The notes: generated by a model from the letters alone, not told the origin. Counted from the first letter of the stretch, positions 41,451 to 52,366 are shown. The stretch is 64,000 nt of DNA from Rhinatrema bivittatum (GCF_901001135.1 NC_042618.1:406104531-406168530); one strand, 5' to 3'. Translations and numbers: made by a program.

Positions 41451-42489
41451 TTAAGTTACCATGTCCCAGAAGGAGGTGCTGTCTGTGATCCAAACAGAAG
41501 GCTTGTTCTGATTGTGCTGAGAACCCTAAGGAGAAAGAGGAAACTTATGGGCGAAAAAAAAAGAAAACTGAGGAGAAATAAGTTTAATGCTAGGAGGTCT
41601 GCAAGGTGTTGAATTGGGTATAGTCTTAGGGGACAATTATAAATATGCCACATGATGGCAAAGTATGCTATTAATTTCACTTTAAAAATTGTCTAAATAT
41701 ACACAGATGTAAAAGTACCTGCATACTTTTCCTCTGCTGTTTCTGCAGCTGCATTCTGGGAGAGAAGCAATGAGCATGCATGCACCTTTCTCCCCAAACA
41801 CAGCCCGGAAATATGTACTGTAACAGCAGCAAAATATAGGTGTATTGTGAAACAACGGAACCAGATGTGCTCAGTGCAGTTTTCTAATCCACAGATCTAT
41901 ATGCCTAATTCCATGGTTAGGTGTCTCAATTCCTTTAAAATTGTCCTCTTCCTGAATGACCCTATTAGCTTTTATCTAACAAAAAAGATCCTGTCCTAGA
42001 AGACGAGCTAAATTTTATCTTCCTGGAAGTTATGAGTGATCTTTTCATCAGGGATAAAAAACAAGATCTTCTTGAGTCGGGGAAACTTCAAAGTGGACCC
42101 GTTTGCAACAGTCCTGAACCTGCACTCTTATTTCAGGAAGAAAAAAATTACAGCAATAAAGAGTTCTTCGTGTTTATTGGCAACCTTGGTGCCGATGGCA
42201 ATAGCAGATCTCAGGAGAGACAATGTTTCATTATCCTCATCTCCCTTATTAGTTGAAATGTTTCTAGTTCCTTTTAATGGAAATGACCATCACAGATACC
42301 ATCAAGTTAAGCACCTCAGCTGATCTATTCTCTGAGAACCAGGGCACCTTCTATTCCAGTCCATCCATCAGCCTTTAGTCTTAGATCATCAGTAAGCAAT
42401 CTAATTTGTTTTAGAACATTACATTTTCATTCAAGAAATGTTAATCCCTGCTTATGAATACCACATAGGTAAACCATCAAGCTTTGCTG
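41451..42489. other. intergenic sequence, no gene seen
   Basis: Two overlapping frames near 42032-42323 (74 and 95 codons) have no family motif. Otherwise AT-rich. Confidence 0.4.
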
Positions 42490-42584
42490 ATTAACAATTA
42501 TGAATGTAAACCGTTGTGATCATTTTATGGAACGATGGTATATATAAAATGTCTAAATAAATAAATAAATAAATAAATAAAATT
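42490..42584 (+). mobile_element. L2-like LINE 3' tail
   Basis: AATGTAAACCGTTGTGATC, ACGATGGTATATATAAAATG and a (AAAT)n tail (42555-42582). The body upstream is not recognisable. Confidence 0.65.
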
Positions 42585-42871
42585 ACTTCTGCTATGGACA
42601 GCAGATAAGTATTAAAATTAAAAAAAACTAGGCAAGCCAGCGGAGCTTTAAGAGTCAGGGTTAAAAGGGTAAAAGGGAGGCTAAATAATAGGGGGTTAAG
42701 TAATCAGATCCGTTAACTGGATGAACTGGGAAAAAGGTCTATTGCGTTGGCAAATAAAATCCCCCACTTATGCAGTTGAGCTGGCATTTGTGCACATCCA
42801 TATAACGTTGTGCACACATGCACATATACACCCATATGTTATAAAATGGCTGTATCTCTGGGCAAGAACCG

Positions 42872-42872
<1 letters not shown>
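42585..42872. other. no feature seen
   Basis: Ordinary AT-rich sequence before a microsatellite. Confidence 0.4.

Positions 42873-42925
<53 letters not shown>
42873..42925. repeat. (TA)n microsatellite, ~25 units
   Basis: Uninterrupted TA dinucleotides following GATGTG. The YIYIYI frames on both strands come from it. Confidence 0.95.
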
Positions 42926-42928
<3 letters not shown>

Positions 42929-43330
42929 CACCCGGCTTTTTGATAGTTACCATCTCCATCTCCAATCTTGTTGCCATCTTAGGGTGGTGTGTTTTTTTTT
43001 GGGGGGGGTTAATATCTTCAACACTAACTAATGTCCTACACACTAAAGAAACATTTTGTTTTTATATCAAGCCAGTAAGCCACTATTTACTATTTTCTGC
43101 CTGTGTTCTTGTGTCTTTTATTCCTTAGTGCTTTTCTTCATCCTTTGTTCTTGGAGTTTGGGTTTCCCCTCTTTCACTAGTAATCAAATGGCATCTAAAA
43201 GCAAAAAATCAAATACAAAATACAATGGTCTTCAATATACAGAGATGACAAGTGGTTGGAAAATACTCATAAAAAATGGGCATTCATTAAAAAAAAAAAC
43301 CAGTGGTATTCTTGTAAAACATTAGAACAA
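42926..43330. other. no feature seen
   Basis: T- and G-runs near 42991-43008; no coding signature. Confidence 0.4.
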
Positions 43331-43332
43331 AT

Positions 43333-44657
43333 GTTAAGAACATAAGAACATAAAAATTGCCATACCGGGTCAGACCAAGGGTCCATCAAGCCCAGTATCC
43401 TGTTCCCAACAGTGGCCAATCCAAGTCACAAGTATCTGGCAAGTACCTAACCATTAAATAAATCTCAAGCTACTATTGCTTAATAATTAATGACAGTTTT
43501 TGGATTTTTTTCTCTAGGAATTTATCCTAACCTTTTTTAAACCCAGCTACACTAACTGCTGTAACCACATCCTCTGGCAATAAATTCCAGAGCTTAACTA
43601 AGCATTAAGTGAAAACGAATTCTCTTCAATTTGTTTTAAATGAGCTACTTGCTAATTTCATATAGTGCCCTCTAGTTCTTCTATTATCTGAGAGAGTAAA
43701 TAACCAATTTACATTAACTTATTCAAGCCCTTTCATGATTTTGTAGACCTCTATCATATCCCCCCTCAATCATCTCTTTTCCAAACTGAACAGCCCTAAC
43801 TTCCTTACCTTTACCTCATAGGACAGCTGTTCCATGCCATTTATCATTTTGGTCGCCCTTCTCTGCAATTTCTCCAGTGCAACCATATCTATTCTGAGAT
43901 GCGGCAACCAGAATTGCACACAATATTCACGATGTGGTCTCACCATGGAGCGATACAGAGGCATTATGGCATCTATCATTTTATTTGCCATTCCCTTCTT
44001 AATAATTCCTAACATTCTGTTTGCTTTATTGACCACCACAGTAAACTGAGTTGACGATTTCAATGTATTATCCACTCTGATGCCTAGATCTTTTTCCTGG
44101 CTGGTAACTCCTAAGATAGAACCTAACATTGTATAACTATAGCAAGGGTTATTTTTCCCTATGTGCATCACTTTGTACTTGTCCACATTAAATTTCATCT
44201 GCCATTTGGAAGCCCAATCTTCCAGTCTCCAAAGGTCCTCCTGCAATTTATCATAATCCACTTGAGAATTAACTACTCTGCATAATTTTGTGTCATCCGC
44301 AAATTTGATCACCTCACTCATTGTACCCCTTTCCAGATCATTTATAAATATATTAAAAAGCACCTGTCCAAGTACAGATCCCTGAGGCATTCTACTGTAA
44401 GAACAGGCCATTTAATCCTACTTTCTGTTTCCTGTTTTTTAACCAGTTTGCAATAACCAAAGGACATCACCTCCTTTCCCATGATGTTTTAGAAGCCTCT
44501 ATTGTGGGACTTCTGAAAATCCAAATCACCACATCTACTGGTTCACTTTTGTCCACTTGTTTATTCACTCCTTCAAAAAATGCAGGAGATTTGTGAGGCA
44601 AGATTTTCCTTGGGTAAATCCATGCTGGCTCTATTCCATTAAATCATGTCTATCTAA
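43333..44657 (-). mobile_element. CR1 LINE, 5'-truncated, ORF2 well preserved
   Basis: The best CR1 copy in the window. Minus strand: the 3' end lies at 43333 (inverse of ..TTATGTTCTTA), the 3' UTR runs to about 43770, then ORF2 C-terminal half. Upstream of the open frame, nucleotides 44412-44657 continue as decayed ORF2. Confidence 0.9.
43770..44411 (-). pseudogene. CR1 ORF2, RT C-terminal half
   Basis: 213 codons open. RMPQGSVLGQVLFNIFINDL (motif B), EVIKFADDTKLCRVVNSQ (motif C FADD intact), LQEDLWRLEDWASKWQMKFN, VDKYKVMHIGKNNPCYSYTM, VTSQEKDLGIRVDNTLKSST, VVNKANRMLGIIKKGMANK, DAIMPLYRSMVRPHREYCVQ FW, VALEKLQRRATKMINGMEQL. The endonuclease and the first RT motifs are missing, so no activity is expected. 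The clean frame suggests a relatively young insertion. Confidence 0.88.
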
Positions 44658-44681
44658 ACGTCAAAAAAGATTCACATCCCT
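44658..44681. other. possible hAT-type end remnant
   Basis: AGATTCACATCCCTA matches the right terminus of the hAT-like element (GATTCACATCCCTA) and sits where CR1 similarity ends. No left end or TSD was found. Confidence 0.3.
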
Positions 44682-46077
44682 AGCACGTACTCCTAAAGCT
44701 AGGCTCGCCAGAAAGTACCAAGGCATGTTCTTTGCAGTCGGCCATGGTTTGTGCACCTGTTTGCAGTCCTGGGGTAGGAAGGAGTGGCATGACAACTTCA
44801 GGTGAGAGAGCCACTTGGTCCTTGATCGTGTCACCTGTGGGCTGCAGCATCTCAGTGTTAAGCGCACCAGAACTGCCGTTGCATCTCCCCTGTGCTTTTC
44901 CTCCTTGCCCCCCCCCCCCCACTTCGTAGAATTAGCTGAATTCTGCTTTCTTTTCAGAGTATTTCCGACCCCCTTCTCCACCTTTTCCTGATCTTTTTGC
45001 ACCTGCTTTTGCTCTTTGAGGCAGCCCAGATACCCTACCTCCTCCCCGTCGCCTTCTAACTCCCCTCTAGTCAGAAACATCAGCAGGCGGGAGGGCCATA
45101 GGGTCGGGACCTAAAGGTTCCGGGCCAATGGGCACCTCAATGACGGGAGTGCCTTGACCGCCATAGCGCACTGTGCTGGGAATGCCGAGCCACAGCACAG
45201 GAGTTGGACCTCAGGGACATCTGTGTCAAGCGTTGGCAACACCTCCGCTTAAAATAGGCGAAAGCTTGTTTTGGATCGGCCAAATTTTAAATTTATTTAT
45301 TTTATTATTTATTTTTTTTGAGGAGCAAGAATAAAGCAGGATAGCGAGGACTCGGGAAATGTGGAGAATGCCCGGGGAAGATGGAGCAAAATTAGCAGGC
45401 ATCTAAATTAAATTGAGTCTGCTGCCAAGCTAAAGTTGAACCTTTTTTTTTTATTATTAATTTAGAAATTTTGGAGCGGGGAAATTGCTGCTTTAGCACA
45501 ACTCACCCTTCTCCGAATAATCCCAGCAGGGCTCGAACCAGTGGCGCGATTGTGCGATTTCAGGTGAGCACAATGTTGAATCATGCTGCATCAGGCCAAG
45601 GAGGAAGAGGCCGAACAAATTCCCTGCCAGCCGCCCCCCACCCTGACATCATCACGACACTCCTCTGGTCCAATCAAGTGGCCCAGGATCAGTGTGTGTT
45701 AAGATGATGTCACCATGCCCAATGCTGAACCAACCAGGAGAAGCAGTCAATAAATAGTGTGGCCGCTACGGGAAGGAGCACCACTCCGGGGCACCAGTTA
45801 CACGATGCCAGCACCATCATTGCCATCGCAGGGGGTGGGGAGGGACCCCCAGCTGGGAGTGACTATCCGTACGGATGCATCAAGCGCCCAGTTATTAGCG
45901 GCACCCGCACATCTGTGCTTGGGGGGGGGGGCTGCCCATTTCTCTTCAATTAGCAGCTGTAAAACAGATCAAATTGCAGTAAAAAGGTAAAAGATTCAAA
46001 CACCATCCTTGTGAGTGGTTTTGTTTAAGTGGCCACAAATGGATCACTTACAGTTTCCTAAAACTAAAAATCTGATT
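44682..46077. other. GC-rich unclassified sequence, no gene seen
   Basis: Contains CGAACCAGTGGCGCG near 45536; its inverse GGTTCGAGCCC (45527-45541 region) resembles a B box. There is a C-run at 44916-44930 and a G-run at 45918-45929. Overlapping frames on both strands are compositional. It could be an LTR or element interior; no termini were found. Confidence 0.35.
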
Positions 46078-46206
46078 AAAAAAAAAAAAAAAATCAAGCA
46101 TGTGCTACATTAAAGCTGGTCTTAAAACTGCTGCCAGCTATCGTTTGTTCACACTTCTTTCAGTAAATGGTATCTTTAATTCTTAAAAAAAAACAAAAAA
46201 AAAAAC
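46078..46206. repeat. two A-rich tracts
   Basis: A-runs at 46078-46093 and about 46184-46205 (with two C). They may be tails of old retroposons; no bodies were identified. Confidence 0.5.
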
Positions 46207-46500
46207 CCAAGAAAGCCTCATGTACAGTTGTTATGGCAACAAAACTGAGAGAAAGGAATTGTGATGGATGAAGCAGTGATTTGGCAGTGCTTTGCAGTGA
46301 AAATCCAGTGAAATTCCAAACCTTGTTGTGCAGCAGCCATCAAATAGACATTAAAAAGAAAAAAGAAAAGTGACACTCTTCATGAATTGTTTTAAAAAAT
46401 CTGTTAATACCCTGTATTAATCAGGTGGCCATTGAATTATTTATCATTAATCAGTAGAGTCTAATAGAAATAGGTTATGTAGATTGTGAGGTTTGAAAAT
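46207..46500. other. no feature seen
   Basis: Ordinary AT-rich sequence. Confidence 0.4.
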
Positions 46501-46504
46501 ACGA

Positions 46505-46760
46505 GAGATCTTTCTGGAGCTCAGTTTGTGCACTTCGGGCCGGCCAGGACTGGGGATGTTTTAGCGACAGCAGAAGCCCTCAAGGCCCCCCACTTCCTTG
46601 TGGGGAGGGTCCCAGCTTTAACACAACAATGACACCAGCTGGCCAGATTTCAGGAACATGTGCAAAGGCAGTGGCCCATGGCTGAGTACGCTAACCATGA
46701 TGGCTGGGCTAGATGGCCCGGCTGGTAGGGTTTAAAATAAGATAAACGTCTAGGTACCAC
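46505..46760 (+). mobile_element. SINE-like repeat, diverged
   Basis: Contains GGCCAGGACTGGGGATG, shared with the SINE-like copies at 41295 and 61735, then a C-rich segment. The 5' promoter part is not clear. Confidence 0.35.
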
Positions 46761-47280
46761 ATGGTGCTTTATCCCGACCCCAGTAGGGACGTGGGAACAT
46801 AGAGGAGGAGGAAATGGCTGTATTCAAAAAAAAAAAAAAATGGTACTGAAAATATTAATACAGTAGCCACCAATCATGTGCTTATGTTTATCTACTGCTT
46901 AAAAAATCTTCTGCAACAGACAATTTAGTACAATTACTCATCAAAATATAGTGATAGTTTTGAAAAATGAGGTATAAAATAAGAACTCCGGTGTGATTTA
47001 AATATCCTGGGAATGAATTAGCACACTTGGCATAGCTCACAGATATTTCAGTTTCAGCAAGCTCTGCCAATGATCAAATGTCTATAAGTTGTATTTTGTT
47101 GGCAACCTTAAAAAAGTGAGGTCATCAGCCAACATGTATTTGTAACGTGAACGATTCAAAATAAGATTTTAATGTTTTGAAATATCAGATCCCCTGCCTT
47201 CTACCTTATCTTTTATTCTACTGAAAGTGACATCTGCTTTGTCTTTGATAAAATAGTAGTGCCACCTTGATCAGGGTTTG
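46761..47280. other. intergenic sequence, no gene seen
   Basis: A-run at 46826-46841; no recognised repeat or coding signature. Confidence 0.4.
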
Positions 47281-47640
47281 ATATTTATTTATTTAAGATT
47301 TTTATATACCGGCATTAGTGTGCAAACATCATACCGGTTTACATTACAACTGAAAGACTGAAAATACAAAGAACAGGGGTAGGGGAAGGGAGAATAAGTA
47401 ATTAAAGAGATACAGAAAGGGCAAAAAACACTGGCAGTAAACATAAACAAAAACAGCTATATGCAGTGGTGAACTTATATACAGGGCATAATGGTGCAAA
47501 AGTGCAAAAAACAGTGGCAGTAATATCTTTGGCAAAAGTGCCAAAACCCCTGCCCCTCCCCCCCATCTCTTGTGGAGATGATAGGTTTGTTCCCCCACTC
47601 CAGAGGGGAGTGGGGGGATGGGTAGCATTTATTTTTTAAT
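47281..47640 (-). mobile_element. L2-like LINE 3' end
   Basis: Minus strand: (TAAA)n tail at 47284-47295, TATACCGGCATTAGTG and CATACCGGTTTACATT (inverse of the family's TGTAAACCGG..CGGTATA). Upstream body is repetitive CAGTGGCAGTA-like sequence with no ORF. Confidence 0.65.
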
Positions 47641-47844
47641 CTTGAGGCATTGTGAGAGTGCCACAGCCGGCTTTGAAAATGATCGTGGCATTGGTGTTTA
47701 AGAAAGAGCAGCGTACAGGGATGAAAGGCGTGGTAATCATTTCTTACGTTTAATCTTTTCAGAACCAAAGTATGTTTAGCATTTATGATACAAAGAAAAA
47801 TTGGCCAAGTGCAGAATAATAAATCAGAACATTTTCTTAAAGGG

Positions 47845-48135
47845 CTATCCAATTCTGCTTCTTGAGGACCACAAACCGGCCATGTTCTCAGGGTACGCCT
47901 AATGAATTGCCAGGTTCTTGTGGCCTGGTTTGGCCTCTGTTGGAAACAGGATGCTGGGCTTGATGGACCCTTGGTCTGACCTAGCATGGCAATTTCTTAT
48001 GTTCTTAACTTGCAGGAGATAGATCTGCATTTAGTTGAGGCAGCATGCCTGCAGATCTATTTCCTGCATGCTCATTAGGGGATGTCCTATAAACCTAACT
48101 GTTTATGGCCCCTGAAGACTGGACTAGGACAACCC
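47845..48135. mobile_element. palindromic repeat split by a CR1 tail
   Basis: Inverted blocks: CTTGAGGACCAC left and GCCCCTGAAGACTGG right; GCAGGAGATAGATCTGCA and TGCAGATCTATTTCCTGC around the centre. Related one-sided copies occur at 48290-48430 and 55965-56135. A CR1 3' end is inserted at 47909-48007. Confidence 0.55.
47909..48007 (+). mobile_element. CR1 LINE 3' end, 99 bp
   Basis: CCAGGTTCTTGTGGCCTGG, AACAGGATGCTGGGCTTGAT and the terminal TTATGTTCTTA. It lies within the palindromic repeat and is very short, an extreme 5' truncation. Confidence 0.8.
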
Positions 48136-48287
48136 TCTGATTGGTCTCACGATCCGCCATTTTATAATTCCTTATATGTCTGTGGCTTGATTCCCGCTGG
48201 CTTGAAAGCGCTGAATGCTTTCAAGTGTTTGGGTAAGATGTTTTGAGTGAAATGCTTCTTAGTCTGAAATCATACTGTTCAATCTAC
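48136..48287. other. no feature seen
   Basis: Short single-copy-looking stretch. Confidence 0.35.
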
Positions 48288-48289
48288 TT

Positions 48290-48430
48290 AAGTGGTGCAC
48301 AAATGAAGCCCAGTCCTTGGGGATTCCCCAACCAGTCTGGTTGTCGAGATATCCACAATAAATATGCCTGAGATATATGTACACACAACAGTGGGATATC
48401 CTGAAAAGCAGACTTGGAGGGTCCCCCGGG
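48290..48430. mobile_element. one-sided copy of the palindromic repeat family
   Basis: CCCAGTCCTTGGGGATTCCC, TATCCACAATAAATATGCCT and GGGATATCCTGAAAAGC. Similar blocks occur at 55985-56110 and 60575-60640. Confidence 0.45.
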
Positions 48431-48476
48431 ACCAGTTCCCTTCCTTTAAGGAGGATAATTTTCACTAAGACATATA

Positions 48477-48836
48477 GGGCCTCATTTTCTAAAGTATCGC
48501 AGGCCTGCAATACTTTAGGGAATGAGGGGCAGGGGGCTGAAACGGGGGGGCGGGCCTGCGCTAGCCGGCAGCGATCGCACCGTCGTGGTGCGATCGCTGC
48601 TGGTTTCGCACCCAATAGCGCCATCATAGGTGTAGCTATTGGGCGCAAACTCGGATGCGAAAAGGGCCTTACCTTTTCATCGTCCGCAGCGTCTTCGCGG
48701 AGTCAGCCCCGGTGACGCCCTGACTCCTCCTCTTCCGGAGCCGACTCCGCCCCCATTTTGGTATCGCACGCGATAAGGGACTTTTCGCGTGCGAAATGTC
48801 CCTTATCTCGTGTGATCCCTCTGGAAAATGAGGCCC
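48477..48836. mobile_element. MITE with TSD ATA
   Basis: GGGCCTCATTTTCTAAAG at the left and CTGGAAAATGAGGCCC at the right are inverted; ATA flanks both ends (48474-48476, 48837-48839). Inner palindromes include CGATCGCACCGTCGTGGTGC, whose arms face each other. 360 bp, no transposase. A 3-bp TSD and GGGCC ends fit a PIF/Harbinger-type derivative. Confidence 0.7.
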
Positions 48837-48871
48837 ATAGTGACAAAGCAGTAGCACACTTTTGAACCCAT

Positions 48872-49405
48872 GTAAGAACATAAGAACATGCCATACTGGG
48901 TCAGACCAAGGGTTCATCAAGCCCAGCATCCTGCTTCCAACAGTGGCCAATCCAGGCCATAAGAACCTGGCAAGTACCCAAAAACTAAGTCTATCCCATG
49001 ATACAGTTGCTAGTAATAGCAGTGGCTAATTTCTAAGTCAACTTAATTAATGGCAGGTAATGGACTTTTTTAAACACAGCTGCACTAACTGCACTAACCA
49101 CATCCTCTGGCAACAAATTCCAGATTTTAATTGTGCATTGAGTGAAAAAGAACTTTCTCCAATTAATTTTAAATGTGCCACATACTAACTTCATGGCGTG
49201 CCCCCTAGTCTATTATCCGAAAGAGTAAATAACCGATTCACATTTACTTGTTCTAGACCTCTCATGATTTTAAAAACCTCTATCATATCCCCCCTCATCC
49301 GTCTCTTCTCCAAACTGAAAAGTCCTAACCTCTTTAGTCTTTCCTCATAGGGGAGCTGTTCCATTCCCTTTATCATTTTGGTTGCCCTTCTCTGTACCTT
49401 TAGCA
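48872..49405 (-). mobile_element. CR1 LINE 3' part
   Basis: Minus strand: the 3' end at 48872 (inverse of TTATGTTCTTACAT), AACAGGATGCTGGGCTTGAT (here AAGCAGGATGC..), and an ORF2 tail LKVQRRATKMIKGMEQLPYE, ERLKRLGLFSLEKRRMRGDM, IEVFKIMRGLEQVN at 49191-49406. It is truncated just inside the ORF. Confidence 0.88.
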
Positions 49406-49810
49406 AACTGTCAAAGAGAAACTATCCCTAAAGTTTATATGAGTACAAAAGTAGGGAATGCATGGAAATTTTTGATTTGATTAGTTTTTCTAGGAGAGGG
49501 GGTGTTGTGTTTTTAAATTGTGTTTTCTCTTGTTACTTATACGTGTAAAATGCATTTTTACATGTGTATGCAAAAAATGTATGTGAAGTAATGAAAAAAA
49601 GAAAACAAAAGGTGTGCCTATCTGTCTATATAATTACCTGTGTTCTTTGATCTTGTTATTTCTGCAGCTGGGGTTATAGGAGAAAAACTATGCTTCTGTA
49701 ACTGAGAATTCTATGTTTATCTAAAAGGCTTGTGTCAGTCACACTGTAATATCTGTCTGTCTGGCCACCAGGTGGCACCCTGAACAGTGGAAGGTGCACT
49801 GTGTAAAGAC
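49406..49810. other. intergenic sequence, no gene seen
   Basis: AT-rich; no recognised repeat. Confidence 0.4.
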
Positions 49811-49813
49811 AAT

Positions 49814-50282
49814 GGGCAGGATTTACGCACGTAGGGGGGTTACCCACGCCTGGCCTATTTTAAAAAAGGCCCGGTGATGCGCATAAAGCCCAGGGCTTGC
49901 AAAAAGGGGCGGTCTGGGGGCGGGGCCAGAGGCCTCCAACACAGCGGCCATTTGCGGCTGTGTTGGAGGATTGCGTGCCGGCAGATTGCCGGTGAACGCA
50001 ACCTGTGCGTGCCTCCAGGCAGGCGCAAAAGGTTAGATAATAATTTGGGGGGGGGGGTTAGAGTAGGGCTGGGGGGGAAGGTTAGGGGGAAGGGAATGGG
50101 GGAAGGCAGCACGGCTCGGCGCACACAAGGTGCACAATTGTGCAACCCCTTGCATGCGCCGACCCCTGATTTTATAACTTGTGCGTGCCTGCGCGCACAA
50201 GTTATAAAATCAGGTGTACATGTGTGCACGCTGGGTAGCACGCGCACATGTACGTCCGCGCGCTGCTTTGAAAATCTACCCC
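49814..50282. mobile_element. GC-rich palindromic element
   Basis: Begins GGGCAGGATTTACGCACG and ends TTTGAAAATCTACCCC. Inner inverted repeat: TTTTATAACTTGTGCGTGCC and GCGCGCACAAGTTATAAAAT around 50170-50210. Flanks AAT and TAT are a possible imperfect TSD. The long frames on both strands (164 and 169 codons) are mirror artefacts. Confidence 0.6.
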
Positions 50283-50284
50283 TA

Positions 50285-50536
50285 TATACTCTGTCTGCAA
50301 AGCCCTGTATCTTAAGTTCCCATACACAGGCTCTCTCTTTCTCACACATACACCCTCTTTCTCTTAATTTGTTAACACATTAAAAGAATATTTATCATTT
50401 CTATTTTTTTGGTTTTGAAAATTTGCATAGGTTGTGAACCGGCCAATCTGAGCAACGCCAGGCACTATTTATTAATATGCTTTGTCTGCAAAGCCCTGTC
50501 TCTTAGGCACCCACACATACTCACATTCATACATAC
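50285..50536 (+). repeat. repeated 'GAGCAACGCCAGG' unit, first copies
   Basis: CTGTCTGCAAAGCCCTGTAT (50289) and TTTGTCTGCAAAGCCCTGTC (50480) belong to units that also contain TGAGCAACGCCAGGCACTAT. A third copy lies at 52203-52335, beyond the LTR. Confidence 0.55.
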
Positions 50537-51658
50537 TGTTGTGCTCGGTGGTCCGTGGCGTAGGCTCAAGGAAGCCAGCTCTTACCTCCGGCCCCAACCA
50601 CCGAGAGATACCCCCAAAAACAGACGCAGTGGGCTGCCACAGGCTGGTGGCCTCTGCCGCTCCTGGGGACACTGACACTGCTCACCCATGATTGCGCAGC
50701 AGTCCGCCGCGCTCAGCCAGCCTCCAACCCCGCATAAGCCCTAGGCACTCCTAAGGCATACACGCACCCGACCTTGCCCTTCATAAAGGGCCAGCAGTGG
50801 GAAACAATGATTGACGCTTTCTGATGACATCACCACCTGAGGCACATATAAGGCACCTCCTGCAGTTGTTCCTTGCCTTGGCAATAGGTTGACTACCATC
50901 TGGTAGACTTAGTTGCCAGAGTTGTTCCTACGGTTCCTGCGATCCTGTCTAGTATTCCTGAGTTCCTGATTCTCATTCCTGGTTCCTTTGTTGGCAGTCT
51001 GGTCCTTGTTCCTGAGTTCTTCTCTGTCTTTCTCATGGTCAGTCTTCTGCGCCTCACCTCCTGGTCTTCGGTGCCTTCTGTTCCTGCCTTGCTGTTCCTC
51101 GTCTCTCTGACTCCTCTCCATCTCTTGTTTCCCTTGGATGGATATCTGGTTTTGACTTCGGGTTGGACGCTGACTCTGATTGCACTCTGCCTACCACTGA
51201 CCACCGCCTGGACACTGACCTTGTTCAGACTCTGCCTGCCACCAACCACTTCCTGGACATTGATCGCGATCATCTGCCGCCTGCCCTGACCACAGCTCGA
51301 TTGTGACTCCACTGCTTTTACTCTCCGCTAGTCCCTGGCCTGCAACTCTATCTTATTATTTTATTTATTTATTTAAAGAGTCTTCTATACCGATATTCGT
51401 AGAGACATCATATCGGTTTACAGCGAAACTATAGAATGGAAATTACAAAAAACAGGTAGTAGCAGCAGTGGCCCATGCATAAGACCTGCCAATCCCATAC
51501 CTGAGGGCTCAACCTAAGGGGAACATGGACTGGTATACGTAAAGCTCCAGTTGGGCCTCTGCCACAGCCAACTCTTCCATCAACAGTGGGGACCTGCAGT
51601 GCTCCTCCCTGCAGATTGCATCAATTCCACCTCTGTCCAAGGGTCCATGCCAGCAACA
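50537..51658 (+). mobile_element. solo LTR, probably gypsy-type, split by an L2 tail
   Basis: Starts TGTTGTGCTCGGTGG and ends CCATGCCAGCAACA (TG..CA). Flanks CATAC and AATAC agree at four of five positions. A TATA-like ACATATAAGG lies at 50844-50853 and a long pyrimidine-rich tract at 50900-51300. GGCTCAACCTAAGGGGAACA near 51508 also occurs inverted near 15120. No internal coding region adjoins. An L2 3' tail interrupts it. Confidence 0.55.
51354..51466 (-). mobile_element. L2-like LINE 3' tail nested in LTR
   Basis: Minus strand: (TAAA)n, then inverse of CGGTATAGAAGA and of TGTAAACCGATATGATG (TCATATCGGTTTACA at 51409-51423). About 110 bp. Confidence 0.75.
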
Positions 51659-51683
51659 AATACACAAAAATACACACACAGGC

Positions 51684-51812
51684 TCTTCTTTTAATTTAAT
51701 AAATTAATTTATTAAATTAATAAATTTATAAAATTTATAAAATTTATAAAATTTATAAAATTTATATAAATTTATATAATTTATAAAATTGTATAAATTT
51801 TATAAGTGTTAA
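51684..51812. repeat. AT-only tandem repeat (unit ~10-11 bp)
   Basis: Repeats of ATTTATAAA and AATTTATAAA, about ten units, with an AATTTATTAAATT start. It contains only A and T for about 85 bp. Confidence 0.85.
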
Positions 51813-52100
51813 TTTATAAAAGCCTTCCCACCAGACCCTTAACCTGCCCGAATGCATCACACCCCCCCGCATGCATCTCACCCCCCCTTACTGCCCTCCC
51901 CTGACCCACCCACACACCCATGTTCCCCCCTGACCCTACTCCCCCCCCACCCATCCCTCCTGCCTACCTTCAATCAATTCTGATACCTAAATTTATATTG
52001 TCACCATGATATAATGTAAATATGTTATATGTTATAATTGTTACCATATATATTCATTATAATTATTACCATGTTATAATTGTTACCATGTTATAATGTA
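51813..52100. other. C-rich then AT-rich low-complexity sequence
   Basis: Clusters of C-runs at 51850-51950, then repeats of TTATAATTGTTACCAT. These could be 3' UTR of the L2-like end that follows. Confidence 0.5.
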
Positions 52101-52204
52101 AAATAGGGCTGACCTCGCCCTATTCTCTCAGTTACCTGTAAACCGATGTGATATCTCGATTGAATGTCGGTATATAAAAGAAAATAAATAAATAAATAAA
52201 TAAT
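52101..52204 (+). mobile_element. L2-like LINE 3' tail
   Basis: CTGTAAACCGATGTGATATC, GTCGGTATATAAAAGAAAA and (TAAA)n to 52203. This is the clearest example of the family's 3' signature. Confidence 0.8.
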
Positions 52205-52366
52205 ACATTCAAAGAATATTTAGCTTTTTCACTTTTGTTTAGTTTTGAAAAACTAAACAGACAACCTGAGCAATGCCAGGTATTTTTTGGTAATATGCTC
52301 TATCTGCAAAACCCTGTCTCTCAGGCTCTCTCACTCACACACACACACACACACCACACACACAGA
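52203..52366 (+). repeat. third 'GAGCAACGCCAGG' unit plus (CA)n
   Basis: CTGAGCAATGCCAGGTATTT, TCTGCAAAACCCTGTCTCTC and a (CA)n run at 52328-52365. Same order of blocks as 50380-50530. Confidence 0.6.

Noticed and set aside
44557..45080. Frames near the end of the CR1 copy as a host exon
   Set aside because: The plus frame starts as the antisense of CR1 and the minus frame is low-complexity Lys/Glu/Gly; no conserved motif.
49855..50383. 164- and 169-codon frames facing each other
   Set aside because: Lie in a GC-rich palindromic element; no motif and mirrored composition.
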